NCBI GenBank assembly: GCA_949752735.1
Contig: OX457047.1
Span: forward strand, 4,029,282-4,093,281
Direction of reading: 5' to 3'
From: Lumbricus terrestris
Taxonomy: Eukaryota > Annelida > Clitellata > Crassiclitellata > Lumbricidae
DNA length: 64,000 nt
Shown: positions 63,949 to 64,000 of the stretch, in pieces
Layout: each line of letters begins with the position of its first letter
Numbering within the stretch: the first letter of the stretch is position 1
The notes under the pieces: model-generated
What the model was told of the DNA's origin: nothing
Databases searched by the model: none
The model's input: the letters and a program-made list of their open reading frames with translations, nothing else
Translations under genes and position numbers: made by a program

Positions 63949-64000
63949 AAAATATTGTCTGAAAAACCGAAGGTGTCAGTCAAAATATTACTCGGCTGCT

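Overview
The window looks like repeat-dense non-genic DNA from an animal genome, most likely a marine invertebrate. It is AT-rich, full of animal-type transposons (Tc1/mariner, hAT, piggyBac-like, CR1/L2-like LINEs, tRNA-derived SINEs, a Gmr1-type LTR element) and of trinucleotide microsatellites, and has a 200-base assembly gap at 18137-18336. I recognise no host protein-coding gene. Most open frames are microsatellite artefacts or pieces of transposons. The phylum cannot be fixed by eye.

Layout. 1-5.06 kb: an intact Ty3/gypsy-like reading frame whose integrase lies upstream of the reverse transcriptase (Gmr1 order), followed by its 3' LTR. 5.9-9.0 kb: a nested stack, a piggyBac-like element holding a second inverted repeat, a (CATA)n tract and a dead mariner. 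9-14 kb: LINE remnants, a GC-rich block of small hairpins at 10.6 kb and palindromic debris. 14.0-16.4 kb: a mariner inside an hAT element inside a tRNA-like SINE; a related copy at 52.2 kb without the insertion shows the empty site. 18.5-19.3 kb: an internally deleted hAT with a perfect 8-bp target duplication.

From about 16.9 kb to the right end, a short two-part motif recurs roughly 55 times on both strands: TAGACACCTTTAAAAC, a variable spacer, then a TATA box (best form CTATATAAG). The first T of the TATA box usually lies 26-30 bases after the first A of ACACC. Spacers and surroundings are mostly unrelated, while box-to-box distance and direction are kept. This is the layout of SNAPc-dependent snRNA/U6-type promoters (proximal sequence element plus TATA), and the density resembles the motif-driven piRNA (21U-RNA) clusters of Caenorhabditis. 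My main inference is a cluster of many separate small-RNA transcription units that has grown by local duplication; several paralogous pairs and a 1.4-1.7 kb collinear duplication (33.2-34.6 and 60.4-62.1 kb) can be seen. The RNA products are not identified.

Two other short dispersed families run through the same region: a hairpin block (stem CCAGGGT/ACCCTGG or CGAGGG/CCCTCG, with a covarying pair) and a CCAGTCCCAAGCCTGG block. Cores of both occur 6 bases apart in one retroelement-like unit at 13.47-13.94 kb. Several GAT/CAT microsatellites start directly at a LINE-type 3' end.
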